DNA from: Ureibacillus chungkukjangi
Lineage (GTDB): Bacteria > Bacillota > Bacilli > Bacillales_A > Planococcaceae
Length of the DNA stretch: 33,991 bases
Direction of reading: 5' to 3'
NCBI RefSeq assembly: GCF_003217295.1
Contig: NZ_QJTJ01000031.1
Span: forward strand, 1-33,991
Shown here piece by piece: positions 16,766 to 24,916 of this stretch. Each line of letters opens with the position of its first letter. Position 1 is the first letter of the stretch. The notes beneath the pieces were generated by a model that saw only the letters and a list, made by a program, of their open reading frames with translations, was not told where the DNA came from and made no database searches. The position numbers were made by a program, and so were the translations under genes.

Positions 16766-16782
16766 TACCCTACAATCGTATC
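16766..16782. promoter_or_regulatory. possible CsoR-type copper operator
   Basis: TACCCTACAATCGTATC lies about 10 bases before the ribosome site of the copper-binding protein. It resembles the copper operator of Bacillus copZA (TACCC and GGGTA half-sites), with an intact left arm and a weaker right arm. Low confidence. Confidence 0.3.
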
Positions 16783-16805
16783 AAAACATTAAGGAGGTAG
16801 GTAAA

Positions 16806-17138
16806 ATGCATGAACAATTTAAAGAATGTATCGAAGAATGTCTTGATTGTTTGATTGAGTGTAATCATTGTTATGATGCATGTTTAAAAGAAAAAGATGT
16901 CAAAATGTTGGCTGAATGTATCCGACTTACTCGAGAGTGTGCTGATATTTGCAGTTATGCAGCGTCTGCCATGTCGCGTGGAAGTCAGTTCGCTACTGAG
17001 ATCTGTATACTATGTGCCGATATTTGTGAAGCATGTGCAATTGAATGTGAAAAGCATAGTAGTCACCATGAACATTGTAAGAAGTGTGCAGAAGCTTGCA
17101 GAAAATGCGCCGATGTTTGTAGAACAATGGCTAGCTAA
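16806..17138 (+). CDS. Cys-rich four-helix bundle copper-binding protein (DUF326/Csp-like)
   Basis: 110 residues with 19 cysteines spaced along amphipathic helices as C-x2/3-C (IEECLDCLIECNHCYDAC, ECADICSYA, ICILCADICEACAIEC, HCKKCAEACRKCADVC). This is the pattern of four-helix copper-storage proteins such as YhjQ and cytosolic Csp3, which load Cu(I) onto Cys lining the bundle core. No signal peptide is present, so it is cytosolic. It follows an ideal AAGGAGG site and has its own terminator. The neighbouring metal ATPase remnant and YdhK-like lipoprotein support a copper role. Confidence 0.92.
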   Translation: MHEQFKECIEECLDCLIECNHCYDACLKEKDVKMLAECIRLTRECADICSYAASAMSRGSQFATEICILCADICEACAIECEKHSSHHEHCKKCAEACRKCADVCRTMAS

Positions 17139-17173
17139 TCAAAAGAGAGTAACCCAAAACTTAACAGGGTACT

Positions 17174-17209
17174 AAAAAAATTGCCTAAAAATTTTTAGGC
17201 AATTTTTTT
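17174..17209. terminator. perfect 36-bp palindromic terminator
   Basis: An A7-TTGCCTAAAAA arm and its exact complement meet without a spacer, ending in T7. It follows the copper-binding protein gene and also faces the minus-strand ATPase remnant. Confidence 0.9.
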
Positions 17210-17220
17210 CAATTTCATAC

Positions 17221-17594
17221 TTAATCATGATTAATCTTAAAAAGTTGTGCATTAATTGCAAAATAGTACTTAGACATTACGGCCAATCCAATTGCTGTTG
17301 TAATGACGACTACAACGTTATACGGTACTTCTACAGCAAGTGGATTGAATTGATAATATATCCAGCAGTCCAGCCTAGATTTTGAACCATTTTCTGTGAC
17401 TAGCTTTGGAATGTTTTAAGGTACTAAGTATATAAATTGGATTACTATTGACTAAGACAACATCCGCAGTTTCAATGGCAACTTCTGTTCGAGTTCCAAT
17501 AGCAATCACTAGATCCGCTTCCGCTAATTCTGGTGGATCAATCACACCGTCTCCAACCATGACTACTTTCTTTCCACCTTCATTTTAAGCTTTT
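17221..17594 (-). pseudogene. metal P1B-type ATPase C-terminal remnant (CopA/CopB-like)
   Basis: On the minus strand: VVMVGDGVIDPPELAEADLV, IAIGTRTEVAIETADVVLVN, then SKASHRK. This is the hinge region of heavy-metal ATPases, normally GDGVNDAPAL. Here the conserved Asn is Ile and Ala-Pro is Pro-Pro. A stop (TAA) lies 5' of it, and after SHRK the frame shifts at least twice before recovering LAVEVPYNVVVV and YYFAINAQLFKINHD with the stop at 17221. The P-domain aspartate (DKTGT), metal site and N-terminal part are missing. The gene is dead. It sits at the 3' end of the copper-type operon, where a working pump would be expected. Confidence 0.85.
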
Positions 17595-17615
17595 ACATTA
17601 TTTGATTTTATTATT

Positions 17616-18350
17616 TTATATTCCCCAATAAGTTAATGTATCAAAGATTCCTATAATTATTAGCAGAAGACCAGCTATCTTTTGTATGATTTTTCCGATT
17701 TTAATACTCTTTTTCATAATTAAACCTTTTATATCAAAGTACCAAATTAACCCCAATATAATAATTAATGGAATAGATGTGGCAAACCCAAATATGACTG
17801 GTAGTATAATTCCAAAAGATGTGGATACAACTGTTGGCATTAACCATACAAAAAAAAGTACAAACATCGTTGGACAGAACGCTATTGCAAAACTAGACCC
17901 TAACAAGAAAGAGCCAAACTTTCCAGTCTTAATATTCGCTGGGACATAATTAAAAAGTTTGTTTAAAAACCTCAACCTTATAATTCCAAGAAGTACTAAT
18001 CCAGTTAAGATTAAAAGCGGACCATTCGCTTTTCGAAATATAGGAAAGTATTCTGTTATTTTAGACTCGAAGGATTGACCAAAGATCCAAGCTAATAATC
18101 CGATTGAAAAATAAACTACAACTTTTCCACCTATAAACGAAAAAATTTCTACCCAATTTTTATCAACTTGTATTGTACGATTTCCGTACAGAGTAAATGC
18201 ACTGATATTTCCTGTAAGTTGACATGGAGCAAATGCACCGATTAATCCTAATAGAAGCGCAATAATAATTGGGGGATGTTCATATGAATTTAAATATACA
18301 GAAATAGGCTGGCTGATGACTTGACTGATTTGTGATAAAAAGCTATACAT
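17616..18350 (-). CDS. DsbD/CcdA-like six-TM membrane protein
   Basis: 244 residues with about six to seven TM helices. GLIGAFAPCQLTGNISAF in the first helix and IAFCPTMFVLFFVW in a later helix give the paired in-membrane cysteines, each next to proline, typical of the DsbD_2/CcdA type that passes electrons across the membrane. Related proteins are often labelled urease accessory UreH or TauE/SafE-like and occur in copper-resistance operons. It starts 17 bases after the upstream lipoprotein gene. A role in thiol or metal redox outside the membrane is inference. Confidence 0.82.
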   Translation of the reverse strand: MYSFLSQISQVISQPISVYLNSYEHPPIIIALLLGLIGAFAPCQLTGNISAFTLYGNRTIQVDKNWVEIFSFIGGKVVVYFSIGLLAWIFGQSFESKITEYFPIFRKANGPLLILTGLVLLGIIRLRFLNKLFNYVPANIKTGKFGSFLLGSSFAIAFCPTMFVLFFVWLMPTVVSTSFGIILPVIFGFATSIPLIIILGLIWYFDIKGLIMKKSIKIGKIIQKIAGLLLIIIGIFDTLTYWGI

Positions 18351-18367
18351 TTCTAATATTCACTACC

Positions 18368-19297
18368 TTATTCAAGTACTAAGTTTCCATGTACAGCAAG
18401 GCTATACCATGAATCTCCTTGATCTTTTGTTTGATAAATCGATAAATTATTTGTCACTATTGTTATTTCTTGGTGCTCATTTGGATTAACTGCAAGATTA
18501 ATGATTGGATCATTCTTTATTTCTTTCGGAAGTTTAATATCCTTTACTTCCTTACTCTCTAATGTAAATAATTTTAAATATACTTGTTGAATATCATCAA
18601 TAGTGGAATAAATTCCTCCATTTTCAATTAAAGTTACATAGGTTACCATTTCATTAAAAATTAATTCCGAAAAATTTTCTCCATAGTCCTTTGATAAATA
18701 AATTCCATCTTTACTACCTATTACAAGAATTCCTTCTTTTGATGGATGTGCTGCAAAATTAGAAATAGAAGATGAATTAAATCCATTTAGGGCTACTTTA
18801 GTCCATGTCTTTCCTTCATCAGTTGAATAATGTAAACCACCCTCTAAATTATCCGTAGGTGTTTCATTAAAGACATAAATTGTATTATTATCATAACCAA
18901 CTGCAAGATAATGGAAATCAAGTTCCCCATAAAAGGCTAATTGTTCCATATTAGCACCTTTACCTGTACTTTTAATAAGTCCTAAGGGGTTTTTTAGATT
19001 TGAACCTTCCTCTGGATGTCCACTTGAATAGAAGCCGTCTCTAACTGCTGCAAACCCCATATAATCATGTTTTTGACTATTAGCTACCTTCCATGATTTT
19101 TTGTCAAATTGATATAGGCCATTATGAGTTGCAACTAAGAACTCATTTCCTCCATTTGCATACCCTAAACCATGAACATGGTCAATTTTTTCGTTTTTCA
19201 CATTTTCGAATGAATACTTTTGTTCAGAATTACAAGCTACTAAGAAAATAGATACCAATAATAGTCCAAATAAGATTTTTATTATTTTCATTGTCAT
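18368..19297 (-). CDS. beta-propeller lipoprotein (F510_1955-type, BNR/Asp-box repeats)
   Basis: 309 residues, or 307 if ATG 19291 is used. Lipobox LVAC at Cys22. The mature protein opens with KIDHVHGLGYANGGNEF, the family start, and carries Asp-box-like repeats (STDEGKTWTK, SKDYGENFSE, TKDQGDSWYS), which indicates a sialidase-like beta-propeller. Members are named glycosyl hydrolases by fold, but I see no sialidase active-site Arg triad to support catalysis. It starts 8 bases after the response regulator gene, so it is co-transcribed with the two-component system. HVHGLG and M/H content suggest a metal-linked role, as inference. Confidence 0.85.
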   Translation of the reverse strand: MTMKIIKILFGLLLVSIFLVACNSEQKYSFENVKNEKIDHVHGLGYANGGNEFLVATHNGLYQFDKKSWKVANSQKHDYMGFAAVRDGFYSSGHPEEGSNLKNPLGLIKSTGKGANMEQLAFYGELDFHYLAVGYDNNTIYVFNETPTDNLEGGLHYSTDEGKTWTKVALNGFNSSSISNFAAHPSKEGILVIGSKDGIYLSKDYGENFSELIFNEMVTYVTLIENGGIYSTIDDIQQVYLKLFTLESKEVKDIKLPKEIKNDPIINLAVNPNEHQEITIVTNNLSIYQTKDQGDSWYSLAVHGNLVLE

Positions 19298-19304
19298 TTT
19301 CCCC

Positions 19305-19979
19305 TTAACTCCATTTATAACCGATTCCCCATGCTGTTTTTAGAAATTCATCAGTAGGAAATCCTGCCTTTTTTAGTTTGTCCCTTAAATTCCGAATATG
19401 AGAATCAACTGTTCGGATATCAGTTTCAGTTTCGTATTCCCAAGCTAAATCCAACAATTCTTCACGCGTATATGTTTTATTGGGTCTAGATATTAACGCC
19501 TTTAAAATAAAAAACTCTTTTAACGTTAGCTGAACTTTTAAATCAAAATATTTTAAGGAATACCTTTCAGTATCTAAAGTAAAGTCATTGTAATGGATAC
19601 TGAGATCTTTTTCTTCTTCTGGTGATCGCCTTAAAATTGCATGGACTCTTGCAACCAATTCTCTTTCATCAAAAGGTTTTGTAATGTAATCATCTGCACC
19701 ACTGTTTAAACCTTTTACTAAATCAATTTTATCTGTTCTCGCTGTCAACATAATAATTGGAACATCGGAGAATTCTCGGATGGCATTACACACTTCCCAT
19801 CCATCCATTCCAGGCATCATTACATCTAATAAAACTATGTGTACTTTCTCTTTTTTTAGTATATCAATCGCATTTTTCCCACTTGATTCCTTAATACACT
19901 TTATTCCTTGTGGCATCAGAAATAATTCAACCAAATCTAACATTCTATGTTCATCATCTACTAAGAGAGCTGTTTGCAT
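19305..19979 (-). CDS. OmpR/PhoB family response regulator
   Basis: 224 residues. Receiver domain 1-118 with acidic pocket Asp8-Asp9, phospho-acceptor Asp52 (LLDVMMPGMDGW), the switch Thr in MLTART and Lys101 (YITKPF). C-terminal winged helix 128-224 with LTLKEFFILKAL, YTREELLDLAW and RTVDSHIRNLRDKLKKAG. It lies 18 bases after the kinase gene in the same operon and probably regulates it. The order kinase-then-regulator is the reverse of the commonest layout. Confidence 0.96.
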   Translation of the reverse strand: MQTALLVDDEHRMLDLVELFLMPQGIKCIKESSGKNAIDILKKEKVHIVLLDVMMPGMDGWEVCNAIREFSDVPIIMLTARTDKIDLVKGLNSGADDYITKPFDERELVARVHAILRRSPEEEKDLSIHYNDFTLDTERYSLKYFDLKVQLTLKEFFILKALISRPNKTYTREELLDLAWEYETETDIRTVDSHIRNLRDKLKKAGFPTDEFLKTAWGIGYKWS

Positions 19980-19997
19980 ATTGTAAGAACCTCCAAA

Positions 19998-21365
19998 TTA
20001 AATCATTAACTTAAATGTGCTGCCTTCACCTAGTTTGCTTGCTACTTCTATCGTACCTCCATGTGCCTCAACTAACTCTTTAACAACCGATAGTCCAATA
20101 CCTGAGCCACCATAAATGCGAGAACGAGACTTTTCAACCCGATACAATCTATCGAAAATAAATTCAATTTCATCTGAGGGAATACCAATACCTTCATCAC
20201 TTACTGAAATAACTGCTCTACCATTCAAACTATAAGCCTCTAACCGTACTTTTTTACCATTGTTGGTATATTTCAATGCATTATCTAAAAGGTTCAGTAC
20301 GATTTGTTGCAATCGTAAAGGGTCAGCGAAAATTTGAAAGTTCTCTTTGCTTTCGAAATCTAATTTAAGGCCTTTATTCAAAAATGAAGGCCCTACGAGT
20401 TTAAATATATTATCTAGGAATGGCTGAGACAAAAAGTTTTCTTTATTAACCGTAAATGAATTTTCATCTATCTTTGCTAAATCAAGTAAATCTTTAACTA
20501 GATCCTTCATACCGTCAGCTTCTTCAGCAATAATAGAAAGATAATGATCTCGCTTTTTCTCATCTAGCTCTTTTCTCATAGCTACTTTTGCATAACCAAT
20601 TAAATATGTTAAAGGCGTACTTAACTCATGTGAAATCGATGCCAGAAATTCATTTCTTTCTTTTTTTAAGAGTTCTAAATCCTTTGCAAGCTTCTGAATA
20701 GCAACTGACAATTCCCCAAGTTCATCCTTACTTGCATATGAAAGTGTTACCTCGAAATCTCCCTTACTTAATTTCTCTGTAGCCTCTTTCATATTAATTA
20801 ATGGTCTTGTAAGGACTTTTGATAGGACTGCGTAAATAATTAGAATAATTACAACACTCGTTGCACCTGCGATTCCAAAATGCATAGTTAACTCATTCAC
20901 CATTTGATTTATAGAATTTGTACTTTGATACATTAGTACATAACCAGAATGCTCACCATTTTGATAAGGATGTATACTAACGATATAGGGTGAATTCTTA
21001 TAGTCTGAAACTAAAATACTATCTAAATTTGACTTCTTCTTCATAACTGATGGCACATAGCTCTCTAATGTTGGATTATTTTCATCAGAGCTGCTAATAA
21101 CAACACCTTCACTATTAATAATCATTACTTCTCTATTATTATTATTTTCCATCAATACGATATGTTTAATTGTAGATTCAGAATAGTTTTCAGTTAATAC
21201 ATCTCTATGATTTTCTCCATTTGCTAACAATCTAGAAAATTCCTCACCCACTCTACTATGTATTATGTTTCGGTGAAGATAAAACATTAGAATTAACTCC
21301 AATATAAGTACGGCAGCAAAAAAGTAAAGGGCCAACTTTGTTGAAATTTTATTCAATATAAACAC
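19998..21365 (-). CDS. membrane sensor histidine kinase
   Basis: 455 residues: TM1 about 10-30, an extracytoplasmic sensor about 31-163, TM2 about 166-186, HAMP about 185-237, and HisKA with phospho-acceptor His246 in SISHELSTPLTYLIGY. The ATPase domain has the N box QQIVLNLLDNALKY, G1 DEGIGIP, F box FDRLYRVEKSRSR and G2 GGSGIGLSVVKELV. The start is GTG 21365; TTG 21356 in frame is an alternative with similar spacing. The extracellular loop has no Cys or His cluster that would identify a metal. With the downstream genes it forms a four-gene operon likely sensing envelope or metal stress. Confidence 0.94.
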   Translation of the reverse strand: MFILNKISTKLALYFFAAVLILELILMFYLHRNIIHSRVGEEFSRLLANGENHRDVLTENYSESTIKHIVLMENNNNREVMIINSEGVVISSSDENNPTLESYVPSVMKKKSNLDSILVSDYKNSPYIVSIHPYQNGEHSGYVLMYQSTNSINQMVNELTMHFGIAGATSVVIILIIYAVLSKVLTRPLINMKEATEKLSKGDFEVTLSYASKDELGELSVAIQKLAKDLELLKKERNEFLASISHELSTPLTYLIGYAKVAMRKELDEKKRDHYLSIIAEEADGMKDLVKDLLDLAKIDENSFTVNKENFLSQPFLDNIFKLVGPSFLNKGLKLDFESKENFQIFADPLRLQQIVLNLLDNALKYTNNGKKVRLEAYSLNGRAVISVSDEGIGIPSDEIEFIFDRLYRVEKSRSRIYGGSGIGLSVVKELVEAHGGTIEVASKLGEGSTFKLMI

Positions 21366-21511
21366 CCACTCTCTCAGAAAGCTTTATTATAATTTAAAAA
21401 TATGAAAAAATTATGCAGATTTTTAAAGCAAATAATCTTTAATAATAACTAAAAAGAAAAAAATATGAAACATAGATTGAAAATAAATTTATTTTAAGGG
21501 AGTGGACAAGT

Positions 21512-21817
21512 TGACATTCTCTGAACTTATTTTAGAAAAATTAACCAAGATAGGTATATTAGAATCTTATACATTGAGAAGGGTGATTCGTGGTAATCTT
21601 ATAAAGCCGGTTAGGGGTAAAATCAATATAATTTGACGATGTAGTTATTTTTGATAAGTAATTAAAGATCTATGGACTGATTCAAAATACTAATTATATT
21701 CGTAATTATATTTTTGGACATATGTCCACCGATTTTGTTTCAGAACTTAATCCATATGAAGTGTACAATATACAAATGTTGGTCAGGAGATTGATTCTAG
21801 GAAATCTAGAACTTTAG
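21512..21817 (+). pseudogene. unrecognised plus-strand coding remnant
   Basis: A GGGAGTGG site precedes TTG 21512 (MTFSELILEN, then stop). One extra base at about 21540 would continue as LTKIGILESYTLRRVIRGNL and on to a stop at 21636. Further on, another frame reads IRNYIFGHMSTDFVSELNPY and then YNIQMLVRRLILGNLEL to the stop at 21817, and a strong plus-strand terminator follows. The pieces share a YxxxxxxRxxxxGNL pattern and may come from one small lost gene. I recognise no family. Otherwise the 21366-22050 stretch holds nothing I can support. Confidence 0.35.
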
Positions 21818-21833
21818 GAATTTAAAGTTAATA

Positions 21834-21871
21834 AAAAATAGACTAACTTCACAAGTAGCTAGTCTATTTTT
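21834..21871 (+). terminator. Rho-independent terminator after the plus-strand remnant
   Basis: A 12-bp stem AAAAATAGACTA (21834-21845)/TAGTCTATTTTT (21860-21871) ending in a T-run. There is no intact plus-strand gene upstream, which supports a former gene here. Confidence 0.75.
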
Positions 21872-22051
21872 CATTAACTCATTAATTAAATATTAAATAC
21901 ACTGAGTTTTAGTCAACTAATTGTTCAACAAAATAGCTAGAATTGCATAATCAACCGTTTAAGTTGTTAAAACTATATAGTGAAAATCTATACAATCAAT
22001 TCTCCTATTGTTTTCTCTCTGTAAGCAATTAAGATTCCTTAAGCCTTTTTT

Positions 22052-22828
22052 CTATAATATATCCATCCATAATTTAATCGTAGTTCCTAGAATTAAAACC
22101 ATTAAAATACCTTGCAATATCTTAGTATTCATTTTTTTACTGATTTTAGCACCAATCGGAGCGGCAATTAGTCCGGCAATGATCACAATAACCGCAGTTA
22201 CATATTCTACTTGCCCTGTTGAGATTTTACCTATCGAACCCGCAATGGATGAAATAAACGTAATCGCTAAGCTGGATGCTATCGTCATTCTTGTAGGAAT
22301 CCGTAATACTAATAACATAATTGGAATTAGTAAGAATCCACCACCAGCACCTACAATACCAGAACCAATTCCGACCATAAATGCGAGAATTCCGGCAAGA
22401 GGTTTATTGTAGGTGACTTCTTCTAAAGGTATATCATCAATCTTCTTTTTTGGAATAAACATCATAACGGCTGCTAATAATGCTAATATTCCGTAGACAA
22501 TGTTTATTTGAGCTTCCGTAAAATATTCTGATCCAAAACTACCGATAAATGTCCCTATTAGCACCGTTATCCCCATAACAGTAATTAACGATTTATTTAA
22601 ATAACTACCCTTTCGAAATCCTATGACACCAGCAATCGATACAAATAATACATCAAGTGCGCTTATACCGGAAACCTCATGTGCTGTTAAAGTCTGGAAG
22701 CCAAACACTGGCGGAATCATTAATAACATTGGGTATTTAACAATCGCACCGCCAATGCCAAGCATCCCAGAAAGAAATGAGCTAATAAACCCTATAACGA
22801 AAAGGAGGACCACATAACTTATATCCAT
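22052..22828 (-). CDS. TauE/SafE family sulfite/sulfur anion exporter (YrkJ-like)
   Basis: 258 residues, about eight TM helices, with the two internally repeated TauE/SafE motifs FLSGMLGIGGAIVKYPML and MVGIGSGIVGAGGGFLLIPI. Family members move sulfite, sulfoacetate or thiosulfate across the membrane; in cst-type operons TauE is thought to export sulfite or thiosulfate made by persulfide oxidation. It is last in the sulfur operon, and a hairpin separates it from the TusA gene, so expression may be lower than that of upstream genes. Confidence 0.92.
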   Translation of the reverse strand: MDISYVVLLFVIGFISSFLSGMLGIGGAIVKYPMLLMIPPVFGFQTLTAHEVSGISALDVLFVSIAGVIGFRKGSYLNKSLITVMGITVLIGTFIGSFGSEYFTEAQINIVYGILALLAAVMMFIPKKKIDDIPLEEVTYNKPLAGILAFMVGIGSGIVGAGGGFLLIPIMLLVLRIPTRMTIASSLAITFISSIAGSIGKISTGQVEYVTAVIVIIAGLIAAPIGAKISKKMNTKILQGILMVLILGTTIKLWMDIL

Positions 22829-22889
22829 GTTGTTTCCTTCTTTCTATTCAATTAAACCTTGCAATTTTTTAGTCTCTCAGTTAATAAGA

Positions 22890-22920
22890 AAAGTGAGTCG
22901 CAGAACAACTCACTTTCTAT
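22890..22920 (-). terminator. hairpin between TusA and TauE genes
   Basis: AAAGTGAGT (22890-22898)/ACTCACTTT (22908-22916), with TTCTT following on the minus strand, directly after the TusA stop codon. It may be a partial terminator or an mRNA stabiliser within the operon. Confidence 0.5.
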
Positions 22921-22923
22921 TTT

Positions 22924-23151
22924 TTACCCTTTTTGAATATAGAACGTTAATACATCCGCTTCCTCTTTATGTTCTAAAAGAGTATGGCCAGCTGCAGCAG
23001 ACCAAGCCGTTAAGTCGGCTAGCGCCCCTTTATCTGTTGCTTGCACTTCTAAAACTTGACCTGATTCCAATATGTCCATTGCTTTTTTTGTTCGTACAAT
23101 CGGCATAGGACAGGCTAATCCTTTTGCATCTAATACTTGATTTACATCCAT
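22924..23151 (-). CDS. TusA family sulfur carrier protein (YrkI-like)
   Basis: 75 residues with DAKGLACPMPIVRTKKAM; Cys14 of the CPxP motif carries the persulfide. The second half (LEVQATDKGALADLTAWSAA) completes the compact TusA fold. AAGGAG lies 8 bases before the ATG. It is nearly identical in pattern to the TusA domain of the fusion at 24917. In this operon it likely accepts or relays sulfane sulfur between the rhodaneses, DsrE and the metallo-beta-lactamase protein. Confidence 0.95.
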   Translation of the reverse strand: MDVNQVLDAKGLACPMPIVRTKKAMDILESGQVLEVQATDKGALADLTAWSAAAGHTLLEHKEEADVLTFYIQKG

Positions 23152-23248
23152 TCAACATTCTCCTTTTGATTCATAATTGTAGTTTTGCAAGAAAGAGAAT
23201 CTCTTCGTTCCTTGCCGAAGTATTGTTTTACGATTATTTTTAAATTTT

Positions 23249-24376
23249 TTAACGAACTGCACAACGGTTTGGACCGATTTCCATTTCTGTTTGTTCGTCA
23301 TTCTCTGGCGTAATTTTACCCATGTTGACTTGACGAATTTGTTCATAGGCATTTGGTTGAGGTGGTAAGTTATCTGTTACTGTGTGACGGAATTCCTCAT
23401 CACTTTCTATGTTTAAACCGTGGTTTTCTATAAATAAGTCACCTAAACGTCTTGCTACAGTCCCATCTTCATTTAACTCTTCAATAATCATGAAGTGAGC
23501 AGGTAGTACGATTAAATCTTCTGCTAATTCACGGTAACGATGATATAAGGTTTCGCGAAGATCGCCTACCCAGTCCGCTGCAAGACCTGCTAAGTCTGGA
23601 CGACCGATTGAATCGATGAATAAAATGTCGCCTGTTAATAAATACTTGCTATCAACAATGAATGATGTCGAACCAATTGTGTGTCCCGGTGAGTAAAGAG
23701 CGCCTACTTCAATTTGAGATGCACCGATATTAACTGTTAAACCATCTTCAAGAGGTGTGTAATCGAAAACGACCTCTTCAGCATCTTTTGGTGGTAAGTA
23801 GTAAGTAGCACCAGTTGCTTCTGCAATATGACGACCACCTGAGATATGATCTGCATGTAAGTGTGTATCAAATACGTGTTTAATATCTACATTCTTCTCT
23901 TTTGCAAAGTTTGTGAAAACTTCTGTGAAACGAACAGCATCAATAATCGCTGCTTCCCCTTCCGAAATGACCATATAAGAAAGACAACCTTTACCAAGGC
24001 GAACGAATTGATACAATTCGCCACCACCTGTTAAATCACCAACTTTAATTGGTTCTAGATACATACTCCAAGATTTCATCCCACCTTCAAGGTAGAATAC
24101 ATCACGACCGGCTTCTGATACCATTTCAGCGACCATAAGAGAGGAACCTTCTTTTGCACAAACAACTAATACATCTTTGTCTGTTGGAAGTTTCGGTAAG
24201 ATTTCGTCTACTCCATCTAATAAATCAAAATATGGGATATTTAAATAATCAAAGCTGTGTCCTTCAATTTTCCAATCTTCAAATGAATCTTTGTTACGTA
24301 CATCTAAAATAAATAACTCTTTATTTTCTATCACTTTACGAGCTACTTGCGCTGCTGTCATTTTCATAACTGCCAT
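23249..24376 (-). CDS. rhodanese-metallo-beta-lactamase fusion, putative persulfide dioxygenase (YrkH-like)
   Basis: 375 residues. An N-terminal rhodanese domain (about 5-110) has Cys in the active loop VCAKEGSS. A metallo-beta-lactamase domain (about 118-340) has THLHADH, the later ligands in YSPGHTIGS and [14 protein letters not shown], and LPAHF. This ligand set fits ETHE1/CstB-type mononuclear iron persulfide dioxygenases that oxidise glutathione, bacillithiol or CoA persulfide to sulfite. In CstB the rhodanese is C-terminal; here it is N-terminal. The C-terminus ends NRCAVR with a lone Cys. A CstR-type operator overlaps its ribosome site, so it can be controlled on its own as well as with the operon. 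Confidence 0.92.
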   Translation of the reverse strand: MAVMKMTAAQVARKVIENKELFILDVRNKDSFEDWKIEGHSFDYLNIPYFDLLDGVDEILPKLPTDKDVLVVCAKEGSSLMVAEMVSEAGRDVFYLEGGMKSWSMYLEPIKVGDLTGGGELYQFVRLGKGCLSYMVISEGEAAIIDAVRFTEVFTNFAKEKNVDIKHVFDTHLHADHISGGRHIAEATGATYYLPPKDAEEVVFDYTPLEDGLTVNIGASQIEVGALYSPGHTIGSTSFIVDSKYLLTGDILFIDSIGRPDLAGLAADWVGDLRETLYHRYRELAEDLIVLPAHFMIIEELNEDGTVARRLGDLFIENHGLNIESDEEFRHTVTDNLPPQPNAYEQIRQVNMGKITPENDEQTEMEIGPNRCAVR

Positions 24377-24382
24377 ATTTAC

Positions 24383-24398
24383 TTACCCCCATAGGTAT
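24383..24398. promoter_or_regulatory. CstR-type operator, site 1
   Basis: TTACCCCCATAGGTAT, 7 bases before the rhodanese-MBL start. On the minus strand TATAAT touches its edge, and the GGGGG inside it serves as the gene's Shine-Dalgarno. Confidence 0.7.
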
Positions 24399-24417
24399 TA
24401 TATTTACGTTTTTTTAA

Positions 24418-24439
24418 GTGGAAGGACTTTCCCTTCCAC
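24418..24439. repeat. hairpin between DsrE and rhodanese-MBL genes
   Basis: GTGGAAGG (24418-24425)/CCTTCCAC (24432-24439), 8-bp stem, 6-base loop. On the minus strand it is followed by an A-run, not a T-run, so it is more likely an mRNA-processing or stability element than a terminator. Confidence 0.45.
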
Positions 24440-24492
24440 TAGTTTTCCCTAATTATCTGAAATTTGGTGTTTCAGAATTAACTACTTTGCCA

Positions 24493-24888
24493 TTAGAATG
24501 TTAGAGTTGGTGCTGCATCTTTCGCAAATTCAAGGAATGTTACAGCTCCACCTACTTCAATACCATCTATAAAGTCTTCTTTTGTTAAATTCATTACATC
24601 CATTGTCATTTGACAACCGATAAATTTTACGCCCATTTCTTGCGCCATTTCAACTAATTGCGGAATGCTCGGTACGTTTGCTTTTGCAAATCCTTCCGCA
24701 AAATGTTCTTTTCCTTCTGGCATCGGTAGTTGTTGCATCGCTTGTTTATGGATTAAATTAAGTCCTTCAAATGTGAAAAAAATGGCTACCTCTTTTTCTG
24801 TTGCAGCTGCTGCCGTTGCGATGTTAAATACTTTATAAGCGTCAAACAACCCACCGTTACTTGCGATAATTGCTACTTTGTTAGACAT
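24493..24888 (-). CDS. DsrE/DsrF/DrsH-like sulfur transfer protein (YrkE-like)
   Basis: 131 residues, soluble. NKVAIIASNGGLFDAYKVFN opens a DsrE-fold, and the conserved Cys lies in KFIGCQMTMDVMNLTKEDF, the position used for persulfide transfer in this family. It shares the GCxMTMD motif with the second DsrE protein at 29275, which is longer by an insertion. It probably relays sulfane sulfur with TusA. It lies in the operon 28 bases after the TusA-rhodanese gene. Confidence 0.92.
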   Translation of the reverse strand: MSNKVAIIASNGGLFDAYKVFNIATAAAATEKEVAIFFTFEGLNLIHKQAMQQLPMPEGKEHFAEGFAKANVPSIPQLVEMAQEMGVKFIGCQMTMDVMNLTKEDFIDGIEVGGAVTFLEFAKDAAPTLTF

Positions 24889-24916
24889 GATAATATTCCT
24901 CCATTTTAATTAAAAT

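Noticed and set aside
16761-16772. GGGTACCC as a separate palindromic regulator site
   Set aside because: Short and overlapping the better copper-operator-like match; only the latter is listed, with low confidence.
22008-22412. 134-codon plus-strand open frame inside the TauE gene
   Set aside because: Antisense shadow of a well-supported membrane protein; Ile/Pro/Ala-rich composition and no ribosome site.
23152-23352. 66-codon minus-strand open frame between TusA and rhodanese-MBL genes
   Set aside because: Mostly overlaps the 3' end of the rhodanese-MBL gene in another frame, and its composition is not protein-like.
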